DNA of 64,000 nt from Salinadaptatus halalkaliphilus (GTDB lineage: Archaea > Halobacteriota > Halobacteria > Halobacteriales > Natrialbaceae), in contig NZ_RBZW01000021.1 of NCBI RefSeq assembly GCF_006543045.1, positions 62,001 to 126,000 on the forward strand, written 5' to 3'. This document shows positions 1 through 8,685 of this stretch, in pieces; positions within the stretch are counted from its first letter, which is position 1; every line of letters begins with the position of its first letter. Under the pieces are notes generated by a model. It did not search any database and was not told the DNA's origin. It worked only from the letters and a program-made list of their open reading frames with translations. A program made the translations under genes and the position numbers.

Positions 1-560
1 ACGCCCTCGAGCGCCCCCAGCCGATCTCGAACGTCGTCGGTACGACTGACGACGACGACAGTGCGTCCGGCCGTCACCTGCTGTTCGAGCGTCGTCTTGA
101 TCGAATCGGTCACGAGTTCCGGGAGGCGAGTGCCGAAGACGATCCGCTCGTCGGCACCCCGACAGAGATCGACGACCCGATCGGCCACCCGATCGCGCCC
201 GCGGATCGTCCAGATATCCTCGCGGGCCTCCTGGCCCGTCGAGGCCGATTTGACCGCATCGACGTAGTCGAAGGCGCGTTCGCGCTCGCGCTCGAAGCGG
301 GCCTCGAGCGTCGCTCGTGCCTCCTCTAAACTGACCGGGCGATAGCGGATCGGGCTCGATTGCTGGACCTCGAGGAGGCCCCGGTCGGCCAGGCTCTCGG
401 CGACGCTGTAGACCTGCGACCGCGGCACGTCCGCGATGCGGGCGACGTCCCTGGCGGTGCCCGACCCGAGGCGATGGAGCGCGATGAACACCTTGGCCTC
501 GTAGCTGGTCAGGCCGAGCCGTTCGAAGGCGTCGATCGCCTTGTTCTCGTCGGTGGTCAC
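1..560 (-). CDS. TrmB-family transcriptional regulator (3' end off the window)
   Basis: About 186 codons are visible; the rest lies left of the window. The N-terminal ~80 residues are a winged helix-turn-helix of TrmB type (LTSYEAKVFIAL, then SQVYSVAESLADRGLLEV). After a charged linker comes the start of the C-terminal effector-binding region (RGRDRVADRVVDLC). TrmB proteins are archaeal repressors or activators that respond to sugars or other small ligands. The start is GTG at 560; it overlaps the stop of the upstream RND gene (GTGA), so the two are translationally coupled. A local regulator of the exporter, possibly acting on the inverted repeat at 4113-4158, is my inference. The ligand is unknown. 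Confidence 0.88.
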   Translation of the reverse strand, partial: MTTDENKAIDAFERLGLTSYEAKVFIALHRLGSGTARDVARIADVPRSQVYSVAESLADRGLLEVQQSSPIRYRPVSLEEARATLEARFERERERAFDYVDAVKSASTGQEAREDIWTIRGRDRVADRVVDLCRGADERIVFGTRLPELVTDSIKTTLEQQVTAGRTVVVVSRTDDVRDRLGALEG

Positions 561-3500
561 GACTCGTCACCTCCAGGACCGGTGCCGTCGGCGGGGCCCG
601 ATCCCGTCTCGGCGCTCCCGTCGGCGTCGGGGACATCGGCTTTCTCCGCCGACGCGTCTCCGGGATCCGCCTCGGGTCTGCCGCCGTCGCTCGCGGTCGC
701 AGCCGGCCGTTTGGCCTGGGTCGAGTCGAACGAGACGTCCGGGCCGAAATAGCGCGTCCAGAGCACGAGCAGGGTCGGCAGGACGACGACGCTCGCGAGG
801 AACGCGTAGGTAATCGTCAACCCGGTGATAATCCCGAACTGTCGGAGCGCGGGGAAGATCGCGAGCGCGAGCGTCCCGAAGCCGCCGACGGTGGTCGCGG
901 CGCTGCCAAGCAGCGCGCCGCCGGTGCCGGTAACCGTCGTCTGCATCGCGTCCCAGACGTTGCCCTGCCGATCGAGCTCGAGGGTGTAGCGGGCGCTGAC
1001 GTGGATGCTGTAGGCGACACCGAGCCCGATGGTGAGGCTGGTGATCATCCCCGTCAGAACGTTGAACGGGATGCCCGCGAGGTACATCGTCCCGAGGATC
1101 CAGCTGACGGCGAAGGCAACCGGCAGCAGGGTCACCGCTCCTAACGTCGCGCTATTGCCGGTCAGCCAGTACGCCGCCGTCAGGAAGACAAAGACCGCCA
1201 CGAGCGTCACCAGCAGACTCTGGATGACGGTGTCGAAGAGATCCTGTTCGACGATGTGGTTGACGATGGGGTCGCCGGTCGCGATGGCGGTGAGGCCGTC
1301 GGTCTGGCCGGCGACCGCGGCGGCGTCCTCGTCGTCGACCTCGCCGTCGTCGGGACGGGTATCGTCCACGTCGTCCACGTCGGCCGGGAGCCGCTCGTCG
1401 CCGGCGCCCTCGTCGTCGAGCGTGTTCGCGATGGCTCGCATCTCCGCCGTCGTCTCGTCGACCGGCGCGTCGCCCTCGATCGAGACGACGAGTCGAACAC
1501 CGTCGTACTCGCCGTCGGACCGGTCGATGACCTGGCTTGCACCGTCTTCGTTGACCGCGAAGAGCTCGTCGTATAGCTCGGTGACGTTCTCGTCGGGAAC
1601 GTCGTCGCCCGTCGTATCGGCCGCGGTGAACGACTCGTTGAACGACTCGTTTTGGGCGGCGGTCTCTTCCATCACCGATAGCGGCCCCTCGACGTCGGCC
1701 TCGCCGTCCGGGAGCGTATAGACGACGCTACTGTCAGCCGCCTCGGTCTGGGCGGTGTCGATCCGCTCTAAGACCCCATCGCCGGTTACGTTCCCCTCGA
1801 TCAGGATCTGTGTCTGCAAGTCGTCGCGCTGGAAGTTCTCGTTGACGTACTCGAGGTCGTCGGCGGCCTGGTACTCGCCGGGTGCGAGCGGACCGAGGTT
1901 CTCGGTCCATGCCGGCGGACTCTCCGCGAGGAAGTCCTCCTCCTCGAAGCTGGTGTCGACCTGGCTCGCCCCGTAGACGCCGCCCGCGGTCAACAAGAGA
2001 ACGGCCACCAGCAGGATCAGCGGTATCCGTCGCGCGGCGACCGACCCGATCGAGAGCACATCGCTGAATCGGCCCTCACCGGTCCCGAACGCGCGCTTGT
2101 GTCGGTCGAAACCGACGTGCTCGAGCAGCGAGTCGATCTCGACTTTCGCAGCGGGAACCAGCGCACCGAAGACGATCAGCGCCGAGAGGATCCCGACGGC
2201 GCTGACGACGGCGAACTCACGGATCGGCCCGATAGGGCTGACGAGGTTCGCCAGAAAGCCGATTGCGGTCGTCGCGGTCACCCAGACGAGCGCGACGCCA
2301 ACGCCGGCCAGCGCGATCGACATCGATCCGCGAACGGTGTCGGTCTCCCCCGGACCGTCGTGTTCGCCCGGCGGGGATTCGGTCGTCCTGTCCGGATGTC
2401 TCAGCAACTCGCGTTGCTCGCGGTGGCGCATGAAGACGTGGATCGCGTAGTCGATCGAAAGTCCGATCAGGAGCACGGGCACGGCGACCATCATCTGGTT
2501 GAACGCGATTCCCGCCCAGCCCATGAAGCCGAACGTCCAGACAAGCACCGCGACGATCCCGACGACGCCGAGTGCGATATCGAGCGGATCGCGGTAGGCG
2601 ATCGACAGCGCCGCGACGACAAACGCCAGCGCGAGCGGACCGACGATCGCTAAACTGTCCCCCATCGAGCGATCGATCTCGTCGGTGATGATCCCGATGC
2701 CGAAGACGACGTACTCGTGATCGTGGTCGGCCGCGAGTTCACGGATCTCGAGTTGCGTCTCGAGGACGTCGTCGTCGGCCCCGCCCATCTCGAGGTCGGC
2801 GTCGCCGACTTCCTGGGTGATGGCGGTCATCCGAGCGTCAGCGTCGGTCGAGCCCGGCTCGTAGTCCGTCGGCATAAAGGCCAGCCCGGGTGCATCGTCG
2901 CTCCCGTTAGCGTCGTCCGCCTCGTCCCCCCCGAGCGTGGCGTCGATCGCGTCCTCGAACGCCTCGTCGTCGATCGTCTCGAGCGTCTCGATCTGTTCCT
3001 CGAGCGACGGATCGTCGTCGTCTTCCTGCAGTGCTTCCTGGTCCGCCTCGAGAGCTTCTTGGTCCGCCTCGAGCGACTCCTGTTCGTCCTCGAACGCAGC
3101 CTGATCCGCCTCGAGCGCGTCCTGTTCGGCCTCGAACGCTTCGAAGTCGTCCTCGAGCTGTTCGTATTCGGCCTCGAGGACGCCCATCGTCGCGGCGGTG
3201 TAGATACCCTCGAGGTCCTCGTTCAGATCCTGGTACGCCGACACGGCGTCGGGATCGTCCGTGGTCTGCTCGATCTCGAACAGTCCCGACTCGATCCCGC
3301 GTGCTTGCTGGGCCAGCTCCTCGTACTCGGCGGCCTGTTCGTCGTCGAGGGCAGCCGCGTCGGCCGTCTCCTCGAGCATCGCCTCGAACTCGGCCTCGAG
3401 TTCGGCCGCGCCCTGCTGGTACTCGGGGTCGTCCTCGTCGGTCGTCGATGCGAGTTGCTCGTACTCGCGTTGAATCTCGCGAGCCTCGTCGATACCCGTC

Positions 3501-4063
3501 TCGAGGACCTCGCTGCTGGCTTCGAGTTCGGCCTCGCGTTCCCCCAGTTCCGCGCCGCGTTCCTCGAGGGCCTCGCCGCGGTTGGCCAGTTCCTCGCCCC
3601 GCGCTTCGAGGGCCTCGCCGCGGTCGGCCAGGTTCTCACCGCGTTCCTCGAGTTCGGCAGCGTCTTGCTGACTGATCGCGGTCATCGCGACGATGTTCTC
3701 GACGCCCGTGATTGGATCGTCGTCGGCCAGCGTCGCATTGATCGACGCGTTGTTCTGAATCGTCTGCTGGAACTCGAGAGCGTCGATCAAGACCTCGCGC
3801 TCGAGGACGTTCCGGTCCTCGGTATCACCCCGATGGATCAACTGGACGCTGGTCGTGTTTTCGGCGTCCTCGAGCGCGAACCGATCGTCGATGTCCTCGA
3901 GGGCCTGCGCCTCGGGCGAGTCGCTTTCGAACTGGTCGAGCGAGGAATCGTCCTCGACCAGCCCCATCCCCGCGCCGACGAGAGCGGTCGTCAGCAACAG
4001 GGCGACGAGCACGATACGAGCGTGTCTCGTGACGAATCCGGCGATACGATTCGGCAGACTCAT
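557..4063 (-). CDS. RND superfamily (MMPL-type) exporter with long periplasm-side coiled coil
   Basis: A 1168-residue membrane transporter with two RND halves. One membrane segment lies near residues 12-35; a second block of five or six helices follows the large extracytoplasmic domain, with the family signature around IGLSIDYAIHVFMRHRE. The second half repeats this plan and ends with GLGVAYSIHVSARYTLE and a hydrophilic tail. The first outer loop holds an unusually long acidic coiled coil (roughly residues 125-350) with seven-residue repeats such as RGEALEARGEEL. Haloarchaeal MMPL proteins are generally annotated as predicted lipid or drug exporters; the substrate here cannot be told. It is co-transcribed with the TrmB regulator downstream. 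A TATA-like element (about 4134-4142) lies inside an inverted repeat upstream. Confidence 0.88.
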   Translation of the reverse strand: MSLPNRIAGFVTRHARIVLVALLLTTALVGAGMGLVEDDSSLDQFESDSPEAQALEDIDDRFALEDAENTTSVQLIHRGDTEDRNVLEREVLIDALEFQQTIQNNASINATLADDDPITGVENIVAMTAISQQDAAELEERGENLADRGEALEARGEELANRGEALEERGAELGEREAELEASSEVLETGIDEAREIQREYEQLASTTDEDDPEYQQGAAELEAEFEAMLEETADAAALDDEQAAEYEELAQQARGIESGLFEIEQTTDDPDAVSAYQDLNEDLEGIYTAATMGVLEAEYEQLEDDFEAFEAEQDALEADQAAFEDEQESLEADQEALEADQEALQEDDDDPSLEEQIETLETIDDEAFEDAIDATLGGDEADDANGSDDAPGLAFMPTDYEPGSTDADARMTAITQEVGDADLEMGGADDDVLETQLEIRELAADHDHEYVVFGIGIITDEIDRSMGDSLAIVGPLALAFVVAALSIAYRDPLDIALGVVGIVAVLVWTFGFMGWAGIAFNQMMVAVPVLLIGLSIDYAIHVFMRHREQRELLRHPDRTTESPPGEHDGPGETDTVRGSMSIALAGVGVALVWVTATTAIGFLANLVSPIGPIREFAVVSAVGILSALIVFGALVPAAKVEIDSLLEHVGFDRHKRAFGTGEGRFSDVLSIGSVAARRIPLILLVAVLLLTAGGVYGASQVDTSFEEEDFLAESPPAWTENLGPLAPGEYQAADDLEYVNENFQRDDLQTQILIEGNVTGDGVLERIDTAQTEAADSSVVYTLPDGEADVEGPLSVMEETAAQNESFNESFTAADTTGDDVPDENVTELYDELFAVNEDGASQVIDRSDGEYDGVRLVVSIEGDAPVDETTAEMRAIANTLDDEGAGDERLPADVDDVDDTRPDDGEVDDEDAAAVAGQTDGLTAIATGDPIVNHIVEQDLFDTVIQSLLVTLVAVFVFLTAAYWLTGNSATLGAVTLLPVAFAVSWILGTMYLAGIPFNVLTGMITSLTIGLGVAYSIHVSARYTLELDRQGNVWDAMQTTVTGTGGALLGSAATTVGGFGTLALAIFPALRQFGIITGLTITYAFLASVVVLPTLLVLWTRYFGPDVSFDSTQAKRPAATASDGGRPEADPGDASAEKADVPDADGSAETGSGPADGTGPGGDES

Positions 4064-4112
4064 CCGATCACCGACGGCGACCGTCGATCGAAGCGAGCAG
4101 GAACCATCTGTT

Positions 4113-4158
4113 GTTACGATCCTACAAAACGGTCGCTTATACTTGTTAGGATAGTTAC
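4113..4158. promoter_or_regulatory. Inverted repeat straddling the TATA box of the RND-TrmB operon
   Basis: Two arms, GTTACGATCCTACAA (4113-4127) and TTGTTAGGATAGTTAC (4143-4158), are inverted copies with few mismatches, separated by 15 bases. The gap holds a TATA-like GTATAAGCG on the minus strand, about 75 bases before the RND start. The position fits an operator that blocks or recruits the transcription machinery. Assignment to the TrmB protein of the same operon is inference. Confidence 0.45.
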
Positions 4159-4278
4159 CTTAACGTGACAGTCCGCGAGTCCAACAGCTCGCGACGTGGT
4201 GTCGATCAACAGCGATACCGGGAGAATTCCGAACGGGACGGGGAGGAATCGACTACTCGCCGATGGTGGCTCCGGCGT

Positions 4279-4803
4279 CTACGACTCGAGGGCGGCCCGA
4301 AATCGCTGTTCGTGAACCGGTCGAAACACCTCGTCGGTGGCCTCGAACGTCGAGGGATTCCAGAAGCGGGCCGCACTCGCGTCGCTGCCGGCAGTCGGTT
4401 CGCCCTCGGTCTCGGCCCGATCGACGACGTAGTGGATCGTCACGACGTGTTTGCCATTACGTGGGGCCAAAGTCGCGGCATCCAAAATCTCGAGGGCGGC
4501 GGGGTCGACCGCGACGCCCGTTTCTTCCTCGAGTTCGCGCGCGGCGGCGGCTTCGGGTGCTTCGCCGACTTCCATGTGGCCGCCGGGTAAGGTCCACTCG
4601 CCGACGCCCGGTGGGACGTCGCGTTCGACACAAAGAACGGCCGACGCCGCACGGTCGACGACGGCGACGGCAGCACACGGAACAGGCGTATGCCAGACAA
4701 CTTCCTCGCAAGCTGGACAGTGGGTTCGGTCTCGGCCCTCGAGTGTGATCGTCTCGAGAGCGGATCCACAGCGAGGGCAGAACTCGGCTGGACGGCTGAC
4801 CAT
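4279..4803 (-). CDS. NUDIX hydrolase with N-terminal zinc ribbon
   Basis: A 174-residue protein. The start chosen is the ATG at 4803 (MVSRPAEFCPRCGS) rather than an in-frame upstream codon, because the zinc-ribbon sequence begins there. Two CxxC pairs (CPRCG and CPACE, within the first 40 residues) resemble the zinc ribbon found in NudC-like and haloarchaeal NUDIX proteins. The NUDIX box is complete: GGHMEVGE, then RELEEETGV. Such enzymes hydrolyse nucleoside diphosphates linked to another group; the exact substrate is not predictable. It stands alone, upstream of and co-oriented with the RND gene, separated by 215 bases. Confidence 0.85.
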   Translation of the reverse strand: MVSRPAEFCPRCGSALETITLEGRDRTHCPACEEVVWHTPVPCAAVAVVDRAASAVLCVERDVPPGVGEWTLPGGHMEVGEAPEAAAARELEEETGVAVDPAALEILDAATLAPRNGKHVVTIHYVVDRAETEGEPTAGSDASAARFWNPSTFEATDEVFRPVHEQRFRAALES

Positions 4804-4864
4804 TCGTCTCCATCTCCGGGTCCCGAGTATCAAAGGGTTTTGAGTCCGGATGCCCCGAACAGGT

Positions 4865-6049
4865 TCAAAGCGTTTTGAGGCCGCTGCCGGTCAAGGGAAC
4901 GACGGCGTCGGCATCGGCATCCAGCGTCCCACGCTCACGATAGCGCTCGAGGGCGGCGGGAGCGACCGCACACGTCGGCTCGACGTAGAAGCCGCCGCGG
5001 TGGAGTCGATCGAGCGCGGCCTCGATCCGATCGCCGCCGACCGAGATCGCGTCACCGTCGGTGACCTCGATCGCCTCGAGGATCTCCTCGCGGCGTGCGG
5101 GAGCGTCGATGGCGATACCGTCGGCGATGTCGGTCGGCTGGCCCTCGGCGGCGTCACCATCGATCGCATCGACGATCGGCGTATGGCCGGCTGCCTGGGC
5201 GCCGAGCAGTCGGGGCATCTCGTCGACGAGACCGGCCTCGTTCAACAGCTGAAAGCCCCGATATGCGCCGAGAAAGAGCGTGCCGTGGCCGATCGGGAGG
5301 ACGATCGCGTCGGGAACGGTCCACTCACGTTGAGCGGCGAGTTCGAACGCGAACGTCATCGTCCCGTCGTAAAACGCCGGGTTCCAGGCGTGGCTAGCGT
5401 ACCAGCCGGGACCCGTCTGTCGGGGTGCACCACCGTCCTCGCCACCCGACTTCGCCGTCGTCCCGTGGGCCGATTCTGCCCCCATCTCGGCAGACGAGTC
5501 AGTTTCGACGGCCTCGAGACAGGCGTCGGTGACGTCCTGGCGCGTGCCATCGATCCGGACGGGCCGGGCACCTGCACGCTGTATCGCCATCAGTTTCGAC
5601 TGTTTGACGTCGGCCGGAACGTAGATGTCGGCCTCGAGGCCGGCACGAGCAGCGTAGGTAGCGATCGCCGCGCCGGCGTTGCCCGAGGAGTCCTCGACGA
5701 CTTTCTCGACGCCGAGTTCGACGGCTCGCGACAGCGTCGTCGTCGCGCCGCGATCCTTGAAGGAGCCAGTCGGAAAAACGTACTCGAGTTTGAACGTCGC
5801 GTCCCAGTCGGGAGCGTCGACGAGCGGTGTAAAACCCTCGTGAAAGGTGACGTGGGGCTCGATCGGCAGGAACTCGAAAAACGTCCAGAGACCGTCGCTG
5901 GTGTCGATACGCGACAGCGGCAGGGGATCGCCGTCGGGAAGCGGCCGCTTGGCGAACTCGAGGCCGCGACCACAGCCACACCGCCAGGGTTCGTCGGGCC
6001 CAGCGTCGTACGTTCGCTCGCAGGCCGGACAGACGAGATCAGCCGTCAT
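4865..6049 (-). CDS. thrC: Threonine synthase-like PLP-dependent enzyme
   Basis: A 394-residue fold-type II PLP enzyme starting at the ATG at 6049. An N-terminal zinc-ribbon-like segment (CPACERTYDAG, then WRCGCG) precedes the catalytic domain. The PLP lysine lies in TGSFKDRGATTTLSRA, followed by the substrate loop SSGNAGAAIATYAARAG and a glycine-rich phosphate-binding stretch near the C-terminus. Threonine synthase converts O-phosphohomoserine to threonine. Archaeal genomes often carry several paralogues, so this copy could act on another substrate. Its start overlaps the stop of the deacylase gene by one base (TGATG), indicating one transcript. Confidence 0.82.
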   Translation of the reverse strand: MTADLVCPACERTYDAGPDEPWRCGCGRGLEFAKRPLPDGDPLPLSRIDTSDGLWTFFEFLPIEPHVTFHEGFTPLVDAPDWDATFKLEYVFPTGSFKDRGATTTLSRAVELGVEKVVEDSSGNAGAAIATYAARAGLEADIYVPADVKQSKLMAIQRAGARPVRIDGTRQDVTDACLEAVETDSSAEMGAESAHGTTAKSGGEDGGAPRQTGPGWYASHAWNPAFYDGTMTFAFELAAQREWTVPDAIVLPIGHGTLFLGAYRGFQLLNEAGLVDEMPRLLGAQAAGHTPIVDAIDGDAAEGQPTDIADGIAIDAPARREEILEAIEVTDGDAISVGGDRIEAALDRLHRGGFYVEPTCAVAPAALERYRERGTLDADADAVVPLTGSGLKTL

Positions 6050-7008
6050 CAGTACGAATCGACATCGGTACCGACCGAACAGACGTACTCGCCGGTCGCG
6101 ACCTGTGGCAGTCGTCGGGTCCGCCAGAGAATGCCGTCGCTGTCGGCGGTGATCGTTGCCTTCGGCTCGCCAAAGGGTGTCGTGATCTCGAAGATCGTCT
6201 CCCCGCGGGTGACGCGGTCGCCGAGCTCTTTGTGGAGGTCGACGAGTCCGCCGGCGGGCGAGCCATACTGTTCGAAGCCGTTGGCACGAGTCTGTCGGTT
6301 CAGATCGACCGATCCCTCGAGGAAGTCGTAGTATCGAAGCACGTTGAAGACGCCTGCGACCCCCTTGCGGATACTCGCCTCGTCCCAGCCGATTGCGCCG
6401 CCGAGTTCGGGATCGACGGTCGGAATTCCCTCGTCGGGGCCGACGCGTGCGAGTTGGCCGTCCGGTCCTTTCTGATCGAGAACGTAGCCACAGCCGAAGG
6501 CCTTCGCGAGTTCGAGACACTCGTCGTAGAGGCGATGGCGCCGGCCACAGCGAACCCGAACCTCGTCGAGCATCCGACTGGTCGAGCCCTGGTGGAGATC
6601 GAGCACGAGATCCGCACGCGTTGCCGCGTCCATCGTCGCGGCGGCGATGCGCTCGCTCGAGGTCCCGGTCTCGTTGCCGGGATACGTCCGATTCATCTTC
6701 GTATCGTCGATCGGGTTCCGATGTTCGGCCACCTGAAACGCGTGGTAGTTGACGATCCCGGTAATCAGAATCGTGCCGGCGATGTCGGCGGGATCGAGCC
6801 GTGGAACGGCGTGCCTGACGACGCCGAGCCCGTTCAGTTCGTCGCCGTCGCTGGCTGCCTGCATGTACAGCGTCTTTCCCGGCCGATCCCCGTTTATCAC
6901 GGCGACGGGGAGACCGAAGGGGCTCCCATCCCGGGTCTCGCCAACCTCGAGACGCCCCGTATCGATCTCGCCGGGTTCCGCGCTCGCCGTTCCGAGCGTC
7001 GTCGTCAT
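6049..7008 (-). CDS. Succinylglutamate desuccinylase/aspartoacylase-family deacylase
   Basis: A 319-residue zinc carboxypeptidase-like protein of the AstE/AspA family. The start at 7008 (MTTTLGTASAEPGE) is preferred over an upstream in-frame codon because the conserved region begins shortly after it. Visible features are the N-terminal phosphate/substrate loop (ASDGDELNGLGVV), the Asn/Arg region (NRTYPGNETG), a metal-ligand segment (LVLDLHQGS) and a C-terminal biotinyl-like beta domain (GDRVTRGETIFEI). These enzymes cleave N-acyl amino acids or related amides. It is translationally coupled to the threonine synthase-like gene, but which substrate links them is not visible. Confidence 0.85.
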   Translation of the reverse strand: MTTTLGTASAEPGEIDTGRLEVGETRDGSPFGLPVAVINGDRPGKTLYMQAASDGDELNGLGVVRHAVPRLDPADIAGTILITGIVNYHAFQVAEHRNPIDDTKMNRTYPGNETGTSSERIAAATMDAATRADLVLDLHQGSTSRMLDEVRVRCGRRHRLYDECLELAKAFGCGYVLDQKGPDGQLARVGPDEGIPTVDPELGGAIGWDEASIRKGVAGVFNVLRYYDFLEGSVDLNRQTRANGFEQYGSPAGGLVDLHKELGDRVTRGETIFEITTPFGEPKATITADSDGILWRTRRLPQVATGEYVCSVGTDVDSY

Positions 7009-7094
7009 GTCCGTCACGACGGACCGATCCACTATTATACTGTCCTTTGACGCCGGCCGGCACAACGGTTTTGGGCCAACAAGCAGGTGCGCGG

Positions 7095-8216
7095 TTACTG
7101 ATACGTCGGCAATCGAGCCGAGCGCTCGGAGCCCTCGAGAAACGGCAGTTCGGTGACGGTCGCCGGAACGTCTTCGCCGTCGACACGCACCGTCAATTCG
7201 TCACTCTCGAGCCCGTAGCCGACGAGTGCGAGCGCGATCGTCTCCTCGAGTAGCGGACTCATATCGGCACGGGTCACCTCGCCGACGCTCGCGTCGCCAT
7301 CGAAGACGGCTGCGCCCGACTCGGGGGTCGGTGGCTGTTCATCGTCTGCAGCTGCGTCAGCGCCGCCTTCGAGCGTCAGCCCGATCAGTCGCCGGCTCGG
7401 TTGCCCGCGATTTTCGACGCGGGAGACGACCTCCTGGCCGACGTAACAGCCTTTGTCGAAGTCGAGTGCGACGTGGAGCCCGAGCACGTTCGGGATCTGT
7501 CCCTCGAGTTCGGTCGCAAACAGCGGCGAGCCGGCCTCGAGACAGAGCCCCTCCCAGGTCCGGTAGCCGAAAGGGGCGGCGTTCAGTCCCTGGGTCAGGA
7601 GCGTATCGTAGACGGCTTCGGCCGCATCCGCGCTACAGATCACCTCGTAGCTCTCCTCGCCCGCGAGCCCGTCGGTGCGGATGGCGGTCACGCCCTCGTC
7701 GCCCATCGTCCCGCGGACGAACGAGAGCCGCTGGTCGGGCGAGGCCGCACCGTTGAGTACGCTCGCGATCTTCTCGGTCGCCTGCGGGCCGACGACCCGA
7801 AAGATCGCGTAGTCGTCGGTCGCGACGTCGATCTCGACATCCTGGATGAAGACCTTCTCGGCCCACTCCTCGGCCAGCGGCTCGGCTTTTTCCGGCGGGA
7901 CGAACAACAAGAGTCGCTCGCCCGCGTTGTAGACGTAGAGTTCGACCTCGATGCCGCCCTGCGGGTCCAACACGAGGGCATAACAGCCCTGCCCGTCCTG
8001 GGACGGGACGCGATTCGAGACAACGTTGTCGACGTACTCGAGGCGATCCTCTCCCTCGACGACGACCACGCCGTAGGCGGCCTCGAGCAGCCCGACGCCG
8101 TTGCGGACCGCCCGCCGAGTCCGGTCGGGTCGGCCGTAGTGCTCGACGATCCGTCGGCCGCCCCGCTGGGCGAACGTGGCCCCGTGGTCGGCGTGTACCG
8201 ACTCGATGACGCTCAT
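7095..8216 (-). CDS. YgfZ/GcvT-family folate-binding protein
   Basis: A 373-residue protein with the three-domain fold of glycine-cleavage T-protein. The hallmark KGCYVGQEVVSRVENRG (about residues 255-271) is the YgfZ signature, K-G-C-[YF]-x-G-Q-E, rather than a catalytic T-protein sequence. YgfZ-type proteins bind tetrahydrofolate and support iron-sulfur enzymes or tRNA modification. Haloarchaeal copies are commonly annotated as aminomethyltransferase family protein. It starts with ATG at 8216 and has no close co-directional partner within 85 bases downstream. A Fe-S maintenance role is an inference from the motif. Confidence 0.82.
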   Translation of the reverse strand: MSVIESVHADHGATFAQRGGRRIVEHYGRPDRTRRAVRNGVGLLEAAYGVVVVEGEDRLEYVDNVVSNRVPSQDGQGCYALVLDPQGGIEVELYVYNAGERLLLFVPPEKAEPLAEEWAEKVFIQDVEIDVATDDYAIFRVVGPQATEKIASVLNGAASPDQRLSFVRGTMGDEGVTAIRTDGLAGEESYEVICSADAAEAVYDTLLTQGLNAAPFGYRTWEGLCLEAGSPLFATELEGQIPNVLGLHVALDFDKGCYVGQEVVSRVENRGQPSRRLIGLTLEGGADAAADDEQPPTPESGAAVFDGDASVGEVTRADMSPLLEETIALALVGYGLESDELTVRVDGEDVPATVTELPFLEGSERSARLPTYQ

Positions 8217-8264
8217 GCATGGTCACTCGAGCCTGAGCGTATCAGGCGTTTCGATTCGGCCACA

Positions 8265-8567
8265 TCAAAAGGGAAACCGGTCGCGAAGCCAGTCACCGAT
8301 CGACTCGGATTCCTCGTCGTCAGGCGTCGGTGCCTCGGGGACGACGCGCTCGTCGGGTTTGATAACGGTCTCCTGGCCGCTGGGATCGACTTCGATCAGA
8401 TCGTCGGATTTGAGCGTCGAGAGTGCGGTCTCGAGGTCGTCGATCCCCACTTCGACGGCCGCTCGCAGCTCGAAGACGGTCATCCCCTCTTCGGCCCGAT
8501 CGACGAGGGCGTCGAGTACCGCCACCTCGGTCCCGTCCCGGTTTCGGTACTCCGGCTTTGCTTTCAT
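8265..8567 (-). CDS. Small winged-helix haloarchaeal protein (DUF6432-like)
   Basis: A 100-residue protein. The ATG at 8567 (MKAKPEYRNRDGTE) is chosen over an in-frame GTG three codons earlier. Residues 10-65 read like a winged helix (EVAVLDALVDRAEEGMTVFE, then LSTLKSDDLIEV), and the acidic tail ends WLRDRFPF. I associate it with the haloarchaeal DUF6432 family from memory of its pattern; no function is established. It is probably a DNA-binding or protein-binding small protein. Confidence 0.7.
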   Translation of the reverse strand: MKAKPEYRNRDGTEVAVLDALVDRAEEGMTVFELRAAVEVGIDDLETALSTLKSDDLIEVDPSGQETVIKPDERVVPEAPTPDDEESESIGDWLRDRFPF

Positions 8568-8653
8568 CCACGACACACTTCGTCGAGGCAGGATTTGACG
8601 TTTGTCGTTCGACGACGCCCCCGGGAATCACCACGGTCGTCGGCAGCGGCACG

Positions 8654-8664
8654 TTTTTTATACC
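8654..8664 (+). promoter_or_regulatory. TATA box of the zinc-ribbon gene at 8686
   Basis: The AT-rich run TTTTTTATACC stands alone in GC-rich sequence about 26 bases before the ATG at 8686. This spacing puts the transcription start at or next to the start codon, that is, a leaderless transcript, which is common in haloarchaea. Confidence 0.6.
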
Positions 8665-8685
8665 CTGACTCGGTACGGTGGGACA

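Noticed and set aside
2717-4168. A 483-codon plus-strand open frame with leucine/arginine repeats
   Set aside because: It mirrors the coiled-coil repeats of the RND gene on the other strand; no start signal or family.
4865-7186. A 773-codon minus-strand open frame that could be a threonine synthase fusion
   Set aside because: Only codons from 6049 onward look like a protein family; the upstream ~380 codons are arginine-rich and overlap the deacylase gene in another frame.
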